This document shows, in pieces, positions 23,506 through 31,685 of a DNA stretch of 31,685 nucleotides. This DNA comes from Pontiellaceae bacterium (GTDB lineage Bacteria > Verrucomicrobiota > Kiritimatiellia > Kiritimatiellales > Pontiellaceae). Made by a program: the position numbers and the translations under genes. A model generated the notes under the pieces. That model had not been told where the DNA came from. It saw only the letters and a program-made list of their open reading frames with translations, and ran no database searches. The stretch's first letter is position 1. Every line of letters begins with the position of its first letter. The stretch covers positions 1 through 31,685 of the forward strand of contig JAFGWS010000066.1 in the NCBI GenBank assembly GCA_016937035.1. Direction: 5' to 3'.

Positions 23506-25764
23506 TCAGTTGTTGAGCGATATTTCCCGCACCCCGTCCGAACAGGAACACCCTGCGTTTGGACACCACTTTATGATCATAGACACCAGCTGGGAGGGAT
23601 CAAACGGCTTACACAAATAATCATTCATTCCAGCGGCCAAACACTCTTCCCGATCGCCCTTAATTGCATTCGCCGTTAAAGCCACAATAGGAACATGCTG
23701 ACCTTCCGGTTCGTTTTTCCTAATCCGACGCGTTGCTTCATAACCGTTCACCTCCGGCATAATGCAGTCCATAAAGACCAGATCGTATTTATTCATCAGA
23801 ACCGCATCGATGGCTTCCTGTCCGGTAGACGCCAAATCACAGGAGTATCCGGACATCTTAAGGAATTCTGCCCCGACCATCTGATTAATTTCATTATCCT
23901 CGGCCAATAGAATCTTGATCGTTGACGTTTCATCCGTCGTTGACGGCAGCATCGGCTTCATTAAAGCACCGTCCAACAGATCGTGATCGTCCGACATACG
24001 CGCATCCGGAGGAAGAAACCCGTCGAGATTTTTTAATTCAAAATCAACCTCTTCCTCGCTCAAACACTTGCTGAGCGGAAGATCAAACCAAAACCTTGAA
24101 CCGCACCCCAACCGACTGTCCACCTTGATATCGCCCCCCATCAGCGTAACAAGCTGCCGACAAATGCCTAGACCGAGGCCGGTTCCGCCGTAACATCGGG
24201 TAGTGGAACGCTCTTCCTGCTGAAAGGGTTCAAATATTCGGTTCAACTCCGCCGGCGCAATCCCTTTCCCGGTATCCCTCACCTCAAAACGAACTTTAGA
24301 GGAAGCCGCATTTTCATCCTCCAACCGAAGCTGTACCACCACCTCGCCGTGGGCCTCAGTAAATTTAACCGCATTACTTATCAGATTAACAAGAACCTGA
24401 CTGATCCGGGCCGGATCGCCGCGAACCGTGGAGGGAACATTACGCTGCACTACACAGGAAAGCTGCAGTTTTTTTTCTTCCGCCTGATGGGAAAAAAGCT
24501 GAATGGCATCGTAAGCAATACTCTTCAGTTCAAATGGTATCTGCTCAATCTCCAGCATCCCGGCTTCAATCTTCGAAAAATCGAGCACGTCATTAATCAC
24601 CCCAAGCAGAATTTTAGAAGAACGCAATCCGTGCTGCACACAGCGCCGTTGCTGCGCATCGAGTGAGCCCCGGCGCAAAAGCTTCAACATACCGATCACT
24701 CCGTTTAGCGGGGTGCGAATTTCATGACTCATATTCGCCAGAAAGCGCGATTTTGACTGACTTGCGCTCACCGCTTCCTCCCGCGCCCTCAACAGCTCCG
24801 CTCGTGACGCACGCTGGTCACGCGCCTCAAACGCGGCCTCCGCCAGAGCGGCGATACACTTTGCTAACTCCGCATCACCCTCCGTCCATGACCGGATTCG
24901 CCTCATCTGTTCAAAACAGATCATTCCCCGCATACGTCCTCCGCCCCATATCCCCGCGCAAATCATGGAAGCGGTTTTTCGGGAGCGCAGATAGGGTTCA
25001 CCCAAAGAATCCGTGCGCAAATCGTTAAAAACGTCATCAACCGCAATCAGCCGTTCCTGCTCCAACGCTTCAAAAAAGAGTTCGCACCCCGAGCGGCTGA
25101 TTCTGCGCCCTTGGGTGTAGCTGTGCTCTTCCCCGTTGTATTCATTCAGACAGCGAAGTTCTGTGCATTCAACATCAAAGAGCCATATACCCACTCGCCC
25201 GAGCCCGAAAATAGCGGCACTCTCTTCACAAATCCGCCTCGAAGCATCCATAATCTCACCGGAACGCAATGAGCTCTCTGCAACGAGTCCAAGAATCTTT
25301 TTTTCACGCGCGACGGCAAGCCGTTCTCGCTTATGGAGCGCACTGACTATTGTATTCAGCGCCGCATCCAAATATCCCGTCTCAACGGAAGGTTGAATAT
25401 CATCAGATTTGGTTTCTCCATCGGCAATCGTATAGATCCTTTTCTCAAAATTAAGAATAGGTCTTGCAAGGCGGCGAACAAAAAGAAAGGAAATCGGAAT
25501 AACAGCCAGAATAGAAACCATTCCAACAAGAGCAATCTGTCCAAGGCTGCCCCAAATGGAAGTTCCCGGCTCATCAGGCCCGGATCGGGAAAAATCCGCC
25601 TCATAAAAAAATCCGTACAAAGCATTGAACACAAGAAGGAAAGAAATCGTGAGCACCACAATCAGACCGGCAAAAAAGAAGGTGCGCACATACATGCGCT
25701 GGAACGTCTTCGCCCGCCTTCTGCTTACCGTGCTCTTTTTACTTTCATTAACGCTGTTCTGCAT
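23506..25764 (-). CDS. Membrane hybrid histidine kinase (HAMP-GAF-HisKA-HATPase-REC)
   Basis: 752 residues from the ATG at 25764. Two membrane helices (~26-52 and ~75-96) enclose only a ~20-residue periplasmic loop, so sensing is probably cytoplasmic or in the membrane. Then a HAMP linker (~97-150), a GAF-like domain (~155-315, with [17 protein letters not shown] and [16 protein letters not shown]), HisKA with H347 in [17 protein letters not shown], HATPase (~447-562; [27 protein letters not shown]), and a C-terminal receiver (~616-732; [10 protein letters not shown]666 in [13 protein letters not shown]719). A GTG at 25818, eight bases after the lipB stop, would add 18 residues; neither start has a good ribosome site. 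There is no HPt or separate regulator next to it, so its output is unknown. Confidence 0.9.
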   Translation of the reverse strand: MQNSVNESKKSTVSRRRAKTFQRMYVRTFFFAGLIVVLTISFLLVFNALYGFFYEADFSRSGPDEPGTSIWGSLGQIALVGMVSILAVIPISFLFVRRLARPILNFEKRIYTIADGETKSDDIQPSVETGYLDAALNTIVSALHKRERLAVAREKKILGLVAESSLRSGEIMDASRRICEESAAIFGLGRVGIWLFDVECTELRCLNEYNGEEHSYTQGRRISRSGCELFFEALEQERLIAVDDVFNDLRTDSLGEPYLRSRKTASMICAGIWGGGRMRGMICFEQMRRIRSWTEGDAELAKCIAALAEAAFEARDQRASRAELLRAREEAVSASQSKSRFLANMSHEIRTPLNGVIGMLKLLRRGSLDAQQRRCVQHGLRSSKILLGVINDVLDFSKIEAGMLEIEQIPFELKSIAYDAIQLFSHQAEEKKLQLSCVVQRNVPSTVRGDPARISQVLVNLISNAVKFTEAHGEVVVQLRLEDENAASSKVRFEVRDTGKGIAPAELNRIFEPFQQEERSTTRCYGGTGLGLGICRQLVTLMGGDIKVDSRLGCGSRFWFDLPLSKCLSEEEVDFELKNLDGFLPPDARMSDDHDLLDGALMKPMLPSTTDETSTIKILLAEDNEINQMVGAEFLKMSGYSCDLASTGQEAIDAVLMNKYDLVFMDCIMPEVNGYEATRRIRKNEPEGQHVPIVALTANAIKGDREECLAAGMNDYLCKPFDPSQLVSMIIKWCPNAGCSCSDGVREISLNN

Positions 25765-25826
25765 GCCGTCAGCTTGCCCCTGTTTCACAGGATGGAACAC
25801 AAGCACTTTTTGAGCCACTTAATCAG

Positions 25827-26537
25827 CTAAATCAAATATCTTCTTATAACTTCACGCAGTATTTCAGGCATTTCGCCCTCTGCCGCATAGCGTTCGATCT
25901 GACGATTACAGACTTCGGAAAAATGAGACAAAAGACGCTCGCGCACCTGCTCCATCGCAGGACATTGATCACCCAAAACCATTTTGAGCGTAGCCACGGG
26001 TTCGCCAACCAGTCCACAGGGAACAATCGTCTGAAAACCCATTAGATCGTTGCAGACATTGAAGCTCATTCCATGAAACGAAACCCACTTCTTGAGACGG
26101 AACCCGATGGCCGCCACCTTGCCGGCGGTCGTCCACGCACCTGATTTTCCTTCGCGTCGAAAACCCTTAACCCCAAAGTCGGCCAGCGTCCGGATCGCAA
26201 TCTCTTCAAGATTGTTCAGATAGCCATGCGAGTCGGCCTCGTTTCCGCCCAGATAGAGAATCGGATAAAGCACCCACTGCCCCGGCCCGTGAAAGGTTAC
26301 GTCACCGCCTCGCTCAGCATGAAAAACCTCGATACCCAGTTCGCGGTATTCCTCTTCCGTTTTGAGCAGATAGTTGTCGCGGCCGCGGTTGCCGAGCGTA
26401 ACCACAGGGGGATGCTGAAGAATCAGAACCGTATCAGGAATCCGGTCGTCCTGCCGAGCCTTCAGAAGCTGACGTTGAAGGGTCAATCCCTGCTGATACG
26501 GAACGGGCTTCTCAAAATGAACAGACCATGCTTTCAT
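25827..26537 (-). CDS. lipB: Octanoyl-[acyl-carrier-protein]:protein transferase LipB
   Basis: 236 residues, normal size. LipB moves an octanoyl group from acyl carrier protein to the target lysine of lipoyl-domain proteins; LipA then inserts sulfur. The signatures are present: HPPVVTLGNRG (42-52), RGGDVTFHGPGQWVLYPI (76-93), KSGAWTTAGKVAAIGFRLKKW with the catalytic lysine K140, HGMSFNV (155-161) and the catalytic cysteine C174 in IVPCGL. The last ~20 residues are a variable tail. GGGAG lies upstream of the ATG. gcvH, its natural substrate, is encoded 80 bases upstream, but an intrinsic terminator stands between them. The hybrid kinase follows 62 bases downstream. Confidence 0.96.
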   Translation of the reverse strand: MKAWSVHFEKPVPYQQGLTLQRQLLKARQDDRIPDTVLILQHPPVVTLGNRGRDNYLLKTEEEYRELGIEVFHAERGGDVTFHGPGQWVLYPILYLGGNEADSHGYLNNLEEIAIRTLADFGVKGFRREGKSGAWTTAGKVAAIGFRLKKWVSFHGMSFNVCNDLMGFQTIVPCGLVGEPVATLKMVLGDQCPAMEQVRERLLSHFSEVCNRQIERYAAEGEMPEILREVIRRYLI

Positions 26538-26569
26538 TCTTCTCCCAGTGGCGCAGAGAATTCATACAG

Positions 26570-26596
26570 AAAAAAAAGGAGGACTTGCATCCTCCT
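26570..26596 (-). terminator. Intrinsic terminator after gcvH
   Basis: On the minus strand: AGGAGGA, six-base loop TGCAAG, TCCTCCT, then an eight-base T-run. A textbook hairpin with a perfect seven-base stem, 21 bases past the gcvH stop. It implies that lipB is expressed from readthrough or from its own promoter. Confidence 0.85.
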
Positions 26597-26617
26597 CAAA
26601 AGCAGTCAACCGCTTGA

Positions 26618-27001
26618 TTAATCCTGCGGACAAAGATCTTCGTAGGAATCTGCATCCAGCAGCGCATCCACGTCCGATTCATTATCCACCCTCAACTTAA
26701 ACAACCAGCCTTTTCCAAAAGCATCGGCATTAATCAAATCCGGGCTCTCTTCCAGCTCTTCATTAACCGCTACGACCTCTCCAGATACCGGGGCGTATAC
26801 ATCAGCCGCAGCTTTGACAGACTCAACGACGGCCGCTTCGTCACCCGCCTCTAAAGCCGTGCCGACCTCCGGCAATTCAACAAACGTCAGGTCTGACAAC
26901 TGGCTTTGCGCAAAATCGGTGATACCAATTGTTGCAATTCCCTCTTCGAGGGAAACCCACTCATGGGTTTTTGCATAAAACAGATCCTTTGGAATAGACA
27001 T
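26618..27001 (-). CDS. gcvH: Glycine cleavage system H protein
   Basis: 127 residues, the usual length. GcvH carries the lipoyl arm that shuttles the aminomethyl group between the P, T and L proteins. The N-terminal KTHEWVSLEEGIATIGITDFAQ (11-32) and SDLTFVELPEVG (36-47) are family hallmarks. The lipoylation site is K63 in VVESVKAAADVYAPVSGEV. The C-terminal LINADAFGKGWLFKLRV is also typical. AGGAGAA lies eight bases before the ATG. No gcvP, gcvT or lpd is in the window, so this is a detached H gene; it could also serve in lipoate relay. A terminator follows it. Confidence 0.97.
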   Translation of the reverse strand: MSIPKDLFYAKTHEWVSLEEGIATIGITDFAQSQLSDLTFVELPEVGTALEAGDEAAVVESVKAAADVYAPVSGEVVAVNEELEESPDLINADAFGKGWLFKLRVDNESDVDALLDADSYEDLCPQD

Positions 27002-27034
27002 ATTAATTCTCCTGATTATCGACCTGAAAGAAAA

Positions 27035-27108
27035 TGGAGGTGCGGATCGGACTCGAACCGATGTTCATGGATTTGCAATCCAGTGCCTAACCACTTGGCT
27101 ACCGCACC
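27035..27108 (-). tRNA. tRNA-Cys (GCA)
   Basis: The minus strand folds as a complete cloverleaf: acceptor GGTGCGG paired with CCGCACC, discriminator T, encoded CCA end; D arm GCC-AAGTGGTTA-GGC; anticodon arm CTGGA-TTGCAAA-TCCAT with anticodon GCA (one terminal C-T mismatch); T arm with GGTTCGAGTCC. The gene ends 33 bases before gcvH. Confidence 0.95.
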
Positions 27109-27134
27109 CTCTTTTATTCCCAAAAGCGGTCATC

Positions 27135-27162
27135 AATGTAATGATGTGCTTCAGGCATTCAA
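27135..27162 (-). promoter_or_regulatory. Candidate promoter for tRNA-Cys
   Basis: On the minus strand TTGAAT (27157-27162) and TACATT (27135-27140) are 16 bases apart, about 26 bases before the mature tRNA 5' end. Each box matches 4 of 6. It may also drive gcvH. Confidence 0.35.
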
Positions 27163-27271
27163 ACAAAAATATACGAAAAATGCGCCGAGAATCACAAGCA
27201 ACTCATCCGCAAACATCTACACTTGAAATCAAATTGTCGCTTCTGCATTGAGACCGAAAGCAGCGCCAAAA

Positions 27272-28813
27272 TCAGAGCTCCATCACGTAACGAAAACCAA
27301 CATCACTGACAGAATCCGCGTTTGGATCATCCACCGAGGCGTGCGCGCAGAGCAAGTATGAAACGGGTGCAAACGCACTCCCACCCTTAACCTGAAAAAC
27401 AGTGTCATTGCCGGGCATAGATGTACAGGTCATCTCGCGAACATTGCCGGCCATATCCGCTGCATTATACACCGAAAGATCGTTAGGGAAGCTGCCTGGA
27501 GGGGCCCAGAACGGATAACGCACCTTTCCTTCAGCATGATCCATCGCCAACGCAAGATCGGCACCGGCGGCATACTCATACCCCCATGGATAAATGCGTC
27601 CATCCACGCCGCGCGCCGCCTTTTCCCACTCCCAAACAGTGGGCAGCCGAACCGTCTGGCCCCGCTCACGGCTCAGCCACTCACAATACGCCGCTGCGGC
27701 CTCCTGAGAGATTCCAACCACCGGAAAGTCCAACTGAAGACGAGAATCACGCAGATACCCTTCGCTGTCCCAGGCGGCAATCGTTTCCGCCTTGCCAAGC
27801 TGAATCCGGCTCATAAACGATTCTTTCTGCTCGGGATCGGACAGCGCATTCCAAAACTCGAGATATTCGCCCACGGTGACTTCATACTTCTTGATGTAGA
27901 ACGAAGGAAGATTTCTCTGGTGCTTTCGATAGAGATCCGACCCTTCCCCTCCGCAATAAAAAGGGCCGCCCGGAACAAATACCATACCCGCTTCCCGCGC
28001 AGGCGGAAGTTCCGGAATCACCGTCTTCTTTTCGCCATGCTCCAAGAATACGGGAAAGGAATAATAGCCTCCGGAATCGCTGGTCAACCGCAATCGATAC
28101 GAACCTTTTTCCAGCAGACCGCTGATATAAGGAAACGCATCTGCGCGCTCTTCGGGATCGCACGGAACCAAACGATATCCATCCACCAGAAGCCGCTGAA
28201 TCTCCACTTCTGCAATCCCCGCTACAGCGGGGAACTCCATCGAGCCGTCTCCACGAACCTCCAGACGAAACGCCGGCATTTCCTCCTGCAGAAGTACGGC
28301 CGCCAGATTGTACCAATCCGCTGCCAGGTTATACTCTCCACGCGCCATGAGCTGTCGAATATCGTGCTGTATGGTTTCCGCATACCACACCCTGACCGGA
28401 TCATTAAAACGGGAACGCCCGTTCACCTGATCAAAGCAGTTTCCCAACTCCTGAAACTGGTGATTGAGGTTTTCAGTCAACACCGCCAGCCGCTGTCTCA
28501 ACTGGATCTCTTCATCGGACTGCTCCTTGAGGACCAGCGGAGCGCAAAGCGTCTGCAGTTCGGCATAAACCGACTCCGCCTCTTCATTCAGCCCGTCAAT
28601 ACGCTCCTGAATCCGCTCCATTTCCGCGGACACTTCCCGGCGAACCTTGCGGACGCTGAAATACTCCATCATGCTTACCGCAAAAAAGGAAACGACCGAT
28701 ACAATAAGGATAACCCGGAGAAGCGGATTATTCCAGTGCCTCCCCACGCGCGGAGCTTTAACACCCCGGCGTAAACTTACTTTCTGTCGATATGCATTAG
28801 GAACAAGATCCAT
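27272..28813 (-). CDS. Membrane-anchored SUMF1/FGE-fold protein, probably non-catalytic
   Basis: 513 residues. A short basic cytoplasmic start, one membrane helix (~31-50), a long charged coiled coil (~55-125), a helical linker, a beta-rich PEGA-like segment (~181-268; FRLEVRGDG, GYRLVPCDPEE, LLEKGSYRLRLTS), then a formylglycine-generating-enzyme fold (~273-512; MVFVPGGPFYCGG, YIKKYEVTVGEYLEF, FPVVGISQEAAAAYCEWLS, RLPTVWEWEKAARG, YPWG, DMAGNVREM, DVGFRYV). The linker-plus-FGE arrangement is the one found after kinase domains in bacterial STK-SUMF1 fusions, but no kinase is present. Both positions of the catalytic cysteine pair after KGGS are Ala and Leu (codons 481-486), so sulfatase maturation is unlikely. 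Starts 14 bases after the greA-fusion gene, so probably one operon. Role unknown. Confidence 0.8.
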   Translation of the reverse strand: MDLVPNAYRQKVSLRRGVKAPRVGRHWNNPLLRVILIVSVVSFFAVSMMEYFSVRKVRREVSAEMERIQERIDGLNEEAESVYAELQTLCAPLVLKEQSDEEIQLRQRLAVLTENLNHQFQELGNCFDQVNGRSRFNDPVRVWYAETIQHDIRQLMARGEYNLAADWYNLAAVLLQEEMPAFRLEVRGDGSMEFPAVAGIAEVEIQRLLVDGYRLVPCDPEERADAFPYISGLLEKGSYRLRLTSDSGGYYSFPVFLEHGEKKTVIPELPPAREAGMVFVPGGPFYCGGEGSDLYRKHQRNLPSFYIKKYEVTVGEYLEFWNALSDPEQKESFMSRIQLGKAETIAAWDSEGYLRDSRLQLDFPVVGISQEAAAAYCEWLSRERGQTVRLPTVWEWEKAARGVDGRIYPWGYEYAAGADLALAMDHAEGKVRYPFWAPPGSFPNDLSVYNAADMAGNVREMTCTSMPGNDTVFQVKGGSAFAPVSYLLCAHASVDDPNADSVSDVGFRYVMEL

Positions 28814-28827
28814 ATTGCATCAACAGG

Positions 28828-30939
28828 TTATCCCTTAATCCAAAGACGAATCGGTTCCGGCAATGAAAGAACCGCCTTAACCTCACACAGCCCGGACGGA
28901 ACCTCTACCTGATCGCCGACCGTATGCCCCAAGAGCGCCTGAGCCAGACGAGTTTGACTGGAGACGATCGACAGGGCCTCATCCTGATCCCACATCCCGA
29001 GAATGTAGAACACCTCCGTGTTTCCATCTTCAAACTGCAGCTCGACACCGCAACCGATCGAAACCACATCCGTGGAAACACCGGCAAAGTCTGTAGGCTT
29101 GACCTTGTCCAGATCCTCAGCCAACTGTGCACCCTGTGCCATCAGCAGTCCCTGTCGCTCCTTGGCATATTTGAATTCCGCATTTTCACGCAGGTCGCCG
29201 TAACTGCGGGCAAGCTCTATTTCTTTTGAATTTTCCGGGATATCCACCGTCATGATGCGCTCAAGCTGCCGCTGTTTGGCAACATAACTGCGCGTCGAGG
29301 TTTTCGGAACCTCCTTCTTCGGCGCACTCGACTCCGTCGGCAGAATAATATCCTGAAGCTCCGGAAACTTTCTCAGCACCTTCGCCACAACGGACTTGCG
29401 GTCCAGCACATCCCAGCCGTTTCCTTCATGAATTCGGCGCAGAAAGTCGCGGCGCTGCTGTTCGCTCATGGTCTCCATCACATGATGCAGCCATTCCTCC
29501 TGCTGAAACCGCTCGCGCAATTGATTCTGCGCACGCAGCATGGCCCCGCTGCAGGGAGACTCAAGAACCTCCAGAATACGGAAAGCCAAATCTCCCTTTG
29601 AAATAAGATTCCACTTATTCACATAATTGGATGAACGCTGACACCACAGCAGCATGGGGGCGCTGGCGATGCGACGCGCTACGGCACTGGTCATAAGATC
29701 TCGAACATTCTCTTCCGCATCGTTAGCGATCAGCGCAGCCATAATTTCATTCAGCACCGGATGGCTCACCATCGGAATCACTTCGCTGAGTGTATTCACC
29801 ACCACATCCCGATCGTTCTCGAGCAAAATCGTCAGCAGCGCCTGCAACTGACGCGACGGCAGACGATCCAGCGTCGTTATCAAATCATTTTCAATCAGCT
29901 CATGAACCAGCTTTTCCGTATCCAGTCCCTCCGGATCAACGCCGAAGGTTCGGGCATAGATGAAGCCTTCGGCCTTCCACTCAGGGCGTCCGGATGGGGC
30001 CCCATTAATAATAAAGCAGAGACGATCCCCCAGCACCTCGCGTGCATAATCCGACGAGGTTTCAATCGACTTCTCAATAATCTCCTGAAAACGCCCGAAC
30101 AGCTTTTCAATATCGCGCTCCCCAGCAATCAGCTTAAACCATTCGTCGTCATAAGATAACCCATTGCTGTGGAAGACAATGTTATCCGAACGTTTCTTCG
30201 GAATTTCCACCGAAGCATCGTTTTTCAGGTCGCGCCGTGCACCCTCCCAGAATTTTTTCCAGCCCGCCTCCGGAACAATCGCCGGAACAAGTTTCTCAAT
30301 CAGACGGCCCACCGACATACTTCCGTAGCTGCGCAGCGCCATACGAACCACTTCAGCCGGATCTTCAGCAATCAACCGCTCCAGCTCCGCCGGCTGTTTA
30401 TATTTAATCGTCAGAATATGCTCATCATCCAGAATTTCCAGAGCCTCGGCAGCATAGTTAAACGCCATCTCGTGCCCGCCCTTACCGACAAAATCAATCG
30501 CGAGTTTTAGATAAAACGAGTCAATTTCCTCAATAACTCCCAAACCCCACGTTTCGTTATAACAGAGCATCCCGCATTTCAGCGACCGCAGAAACCGCAG
30601 CCGACGAAAACACTCGGCCACCGGAATATTTCCGCCGAAACCGGCCGGTTCAATCAGCTTAAGCGCTTTACGACTCTTCGAAAACAACTTCTTCACCGAT
30701 GCTTCTGCGTCCGAAACCACCCCGCGAACGCCGCCCAGCCATTCCAGAACCAGCAGCGCCTGATCCTCATCCTCCGCATCCACCAGTTTCTGAAACAGCA
30801 TTTGCGCCCACTCATCCGCTTCGTGCGCACGACCGGCTTCAACCAACCGGCCAAAGATCTCTATCCATGCGGCCGCATCCAAGGCGTCCGCCTCCAGCTC
30901 CAACAAAAACCACTCTTCGTTCATCGCGTTTAAATCCAT
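28828..30939 (-). CDS. greA: Transcript cleavage factor GreA fused to a long N-terminal region
   Basis: 703 residues, against ~158 for ordinary GreA. Residues ~550-703 are GreA/GreB-like: a coiled coil with ELARSYGDLRENAEFKYAKE (576-595) carrying the acidic tip residues D582 and E585 that rescue stalled RNA polymerase, then the FKBP-like C-terminal domain (SIGCGVELQFEDGN, LGHTVGDQVEVPSG). The first ~550 residues are helical repeats plus a short beta module at ~122-165 (CGMLCYNETWGLGVIEEID, IDFVGKGGHEMAFNYAAEAL). The same architecture is known in Chlamydia, where GreA is ~715 residues, and marks PVC bacteria. ATG at 30939 is chosen because AGGAGG lies seven bases upstream; a GTG one codon earlier is too close. 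The SUMF1-fold gene follows. Confidence 0.93.
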   Translation of the reverse strand: MDLNAMNEEWFLLELEADALDAAAWIEIFGRLVEAGRAHEADEWAQMLFQKLVDAEDEDQALLVLEWLGGVRGVVSDAEASVKKLFSKSRKALKLIEPAGFGGNIPVAECFRRLRFLRSLKCGMLCYNETWGLGVIEEIDSFYLKLAIDFVGKGGHEMAFNYAAEALEILDDEHILTIKYKQPAELERLIAEDPAEVVRMALRSYGSMSVGRLIEKLVPAIVPEAGWKKFWEGARRDLKNDASVEIPKKRSDNIVFHSNGLSYDDEWFKLIAGERDIEKLFGRFQEIIEKSIETSSDYAREVLGDRLCFIINGAPSGRPEWKAEGFIYARTFGVDPEGLDTEKLVHELIENDLITTLDRLPSRQLQALLTILLENDRDVVVNTLSEVIPMVSHPVLNEIMAALIANDAEENVRDLMTSAVARRIASAPMLLWCQRSSNYVNKWNLISKGDLAFRILEVLESPCSGAMLRAQNQLRERFQQEEWLHHVMETMSEQQRRDFLRRIHEGNGWDVLDRKSVVAKVLRKFPELQDIILPTESSAPKKEVPKTSTRSYVAKQRQLERIMTVDIPENSKEIELARSYGDLRENAEFKYAKERQGLLMAQGAQLAEDLDKVKPTDFAGVSTDVVSIGCGVELQFEDGNTEVFYILGMWDQDEALSIVSSQTRLAQALLGHTVGDQVEVPSGLCEVKAVLSLPEPIRLWIKG

Positions 30940-31408
30940 CACATATCCTCCTGAAAAATATGCGCGGTAACATAACGACTTTCACCCACCCGGGGAACTG
31001 TTTTTCGAACATTTCGAGAATCCGCCTCATCACGGACGTGCGTTCCGCGCCGGCCTCACTCGTGTTCCACCCCCTCGCGGCACATCGATACGTGATCCAA
31101 GCCCAACGTCTTTCGCAAAAACTTCAATGCAAGACACTGCACATTCTCTACTCTACGCCGTTTTAAATCGGCGCTTTCGCACCGACCCCATTTTGAAGTG
31201 CGGTGGGTCGAAGACCGGCGAAGCCGCTTGACATCGCTTTCAAATGCGCCGAAGGCACTGTGCACCGCAAGACGCTCTTCGTTGCGTGTTACATTGGTGC
31301 AACAGCATCAAGCCTCCGTATTTTAAAGCTGAGAATACCCGACAGAGACATATTTCTAAAAATCATAGTTATCCTGCCGACAAAAAAGCCACCGAAAGTT
31401 AATCCGGC
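30940..31408. other. Non-coding stretch upstream of greA
   Basis: About 470 bases with no gene I can support on either strand. The first 60 bases should hold the greA promoter, but no convincing pair of boxes is seen (TATGTT near 30975 on the minus strand is the nearest -10). Short frames at 31056-31265 (minus) and 31203-31493 (plus) have no recognisable protein features and no ribosome site. Confidence 0.5.
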
Positions 31409-31435
31409 CTGGGGTCAGCCCGTTCATTGTAACAT
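31409..31435 (+). repeat. RAYT-associated short repeat, left copy
   Basis: CTGGGGTCAGCCCGTTCATT followed by GTAACAT, 43 bases upstream of the RAYT start codon. It matches the sequence at 31533-31558 at about 19 of 25 aligned positions (GGGG.CAG..CC.TT.ATT.TA.CAT). Both copies are in the same orientation and bracket the truncated coding stub. Confidence 0.5.
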
Positions 31436-31477
31436 TTTCATTTGCATCAAGTCCGCTGATATTCTACTTCCTGTTTT

Positions 31478-31555
31478 ATGGCACGTGAATTGAGAGATGA
31501 ATATCCGGGAGCGGTCTATCACGCAATGTACCGGGGGCAGGGCCTTTTATTATAG
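31478..31555 (+). pseudogene. Truncated REP-associated tyrosine transposase (RAYT) stub
   Basis: ATG at 31478 opens a 25-codon frame, MARELRDEYPGAVYHAMYRG then QGLLL and a TAG stop. The first 20 residues match the very conserved RAYT/TnpA_REP start (MARPLRIEYPGAVYHVTSRGN). Full proteins are ~200-330 residues and carry an HUH pair and a catalytic tyrosine; nothing downstream in any frame continues the family. The frame breaks exactly where a second copy of the upstream short repeat begins, so the body of the gene seems to have been deleted between repeat-like ends. It is the only plus-strand coding remnant in the window. Confidence 0.75.
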
Positions 31556-31558
31556 CAT
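31533..31558 (+). repeat. RAYT-associated short repeat, right copy
   Basis: GGGGGCAGGGCCTTTTATTA followed by TAGCAT, the partner of the repeat at 31409-31435. It is fused in frame to the RAYT stub and supplies its stop codon. The remaining bases to the window end (31559-31685) show no gene. Confidence 0.5.
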
Positions 31559-31685
31559 CATAAGTGACTGGTTATGAGGTTGAATGTGAGTGAGTGAATG
31601 ATCGGCCTGCATGGCTTCTGTAAATGCAGTAAGTGTGTTGTGCGTTTCACCTTCTTTGACTACGAAAACGAATAGTGCATTACGT

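Noticed and set aside
31056..31265. 69-residue minus-strand frame upstream of greA
   Set aside because: No ribosome site, no recognisable domain and unusual composition; I cannot support it as a gene, though it should be compared with other copies if the segment proves repetitive.

Overview
The window reads as chromosomal DNA of a free-living, flagellated, Gram-negative bacterium of the PVC superphylum, most likely Kiritimatiellota or a close Verrucomicrobia relative. This is inferred from gene content only: a Chlamydia-style GreA fused to a ~550-residue N-terminal region, a sigma-70-ECF/Ser-Thr kinase pair of the planctomycete/verrucomicrobial type, secreted GH95 and GH127 enzymes, a giant beta-helix/PKD surface protein, and a SUMF1-fold protein. 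Every intact gene lies on the minus strand, so the map is best read from right to left.

Layout from left to right. 1-1908: a small toxin-antitoxin operon (higB-like then higA-like) embedded in long direct copies of intergenic repeats. 1900-9624: a colinear run of GH95, GH127, an ECF sigma factor and a transmembrane Ser/Thr kinase; the last two overlap by 4 bases. 9625-10117: a spacer holding an inverted repeat around a candidate GH95 promoter, a candidate terminator and more interspersed repeats. 10118-16378: one 2086-residue secreted protein made of five beta-helix cassettes separated by four PKD domains. 16379-17198: repeat-rich spacer with a ~170-base direct duplication. 17199-23362: flagellar block (histidine kinase, sigma-54-type response regulator, fliS, a FliT-like gene, fliO, fliP, fliQ, fliR, flhB) with a good sigma-54 promoter just upstream of fliS. 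23506-25764: membrane hybrid histidine kinase. 25827-27108: lipB, an intrinsic terminator, gcvH and tRNA-Cys(GCA). 27272-30939: the greA-fusion gene followed by a membrane SUMF1-fold protein. 30940-31685: mostly non-coding, ending in the N-terminal stub of a RAYT (REP-associated tyrosine transposase) between two related short repeats.

How the genes work together. LipB makes octanoyl-GcvH, the precursor of the lipoylated H protein of glycine cleavage. The soluble kinase and NtrC-type regulator resemble an FlgS/FlgR pair, and the sigma-54 promoter immediately downstream of the regulator gene gives it an obvious target: the fliS-to-flhB export/chaperone operon. The GH95 and GH127 enzymes probably remove L-sugar side groups from a complex plant or algal glycan, and the ECF/kinase pair behind them is a plausible local regulator.

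The least explained parts are (i) the mosaic intergenic repeats, which fill nearly every large spacer in the left half and touch gene stop codons, (ii) the giant beta-helix protein with a different rung count in each cassette, and (iii) the RAYT stub. Odd residues in otherwise standard proteins are NPTF instead of NPTH in FlhB, GAFTDA instead of GAFTGA in the sigma-54 activator, and loss of both catalytic-cysteine positions in the SUMF1 protein. All database-level statements are from memory of the families; no search was run.
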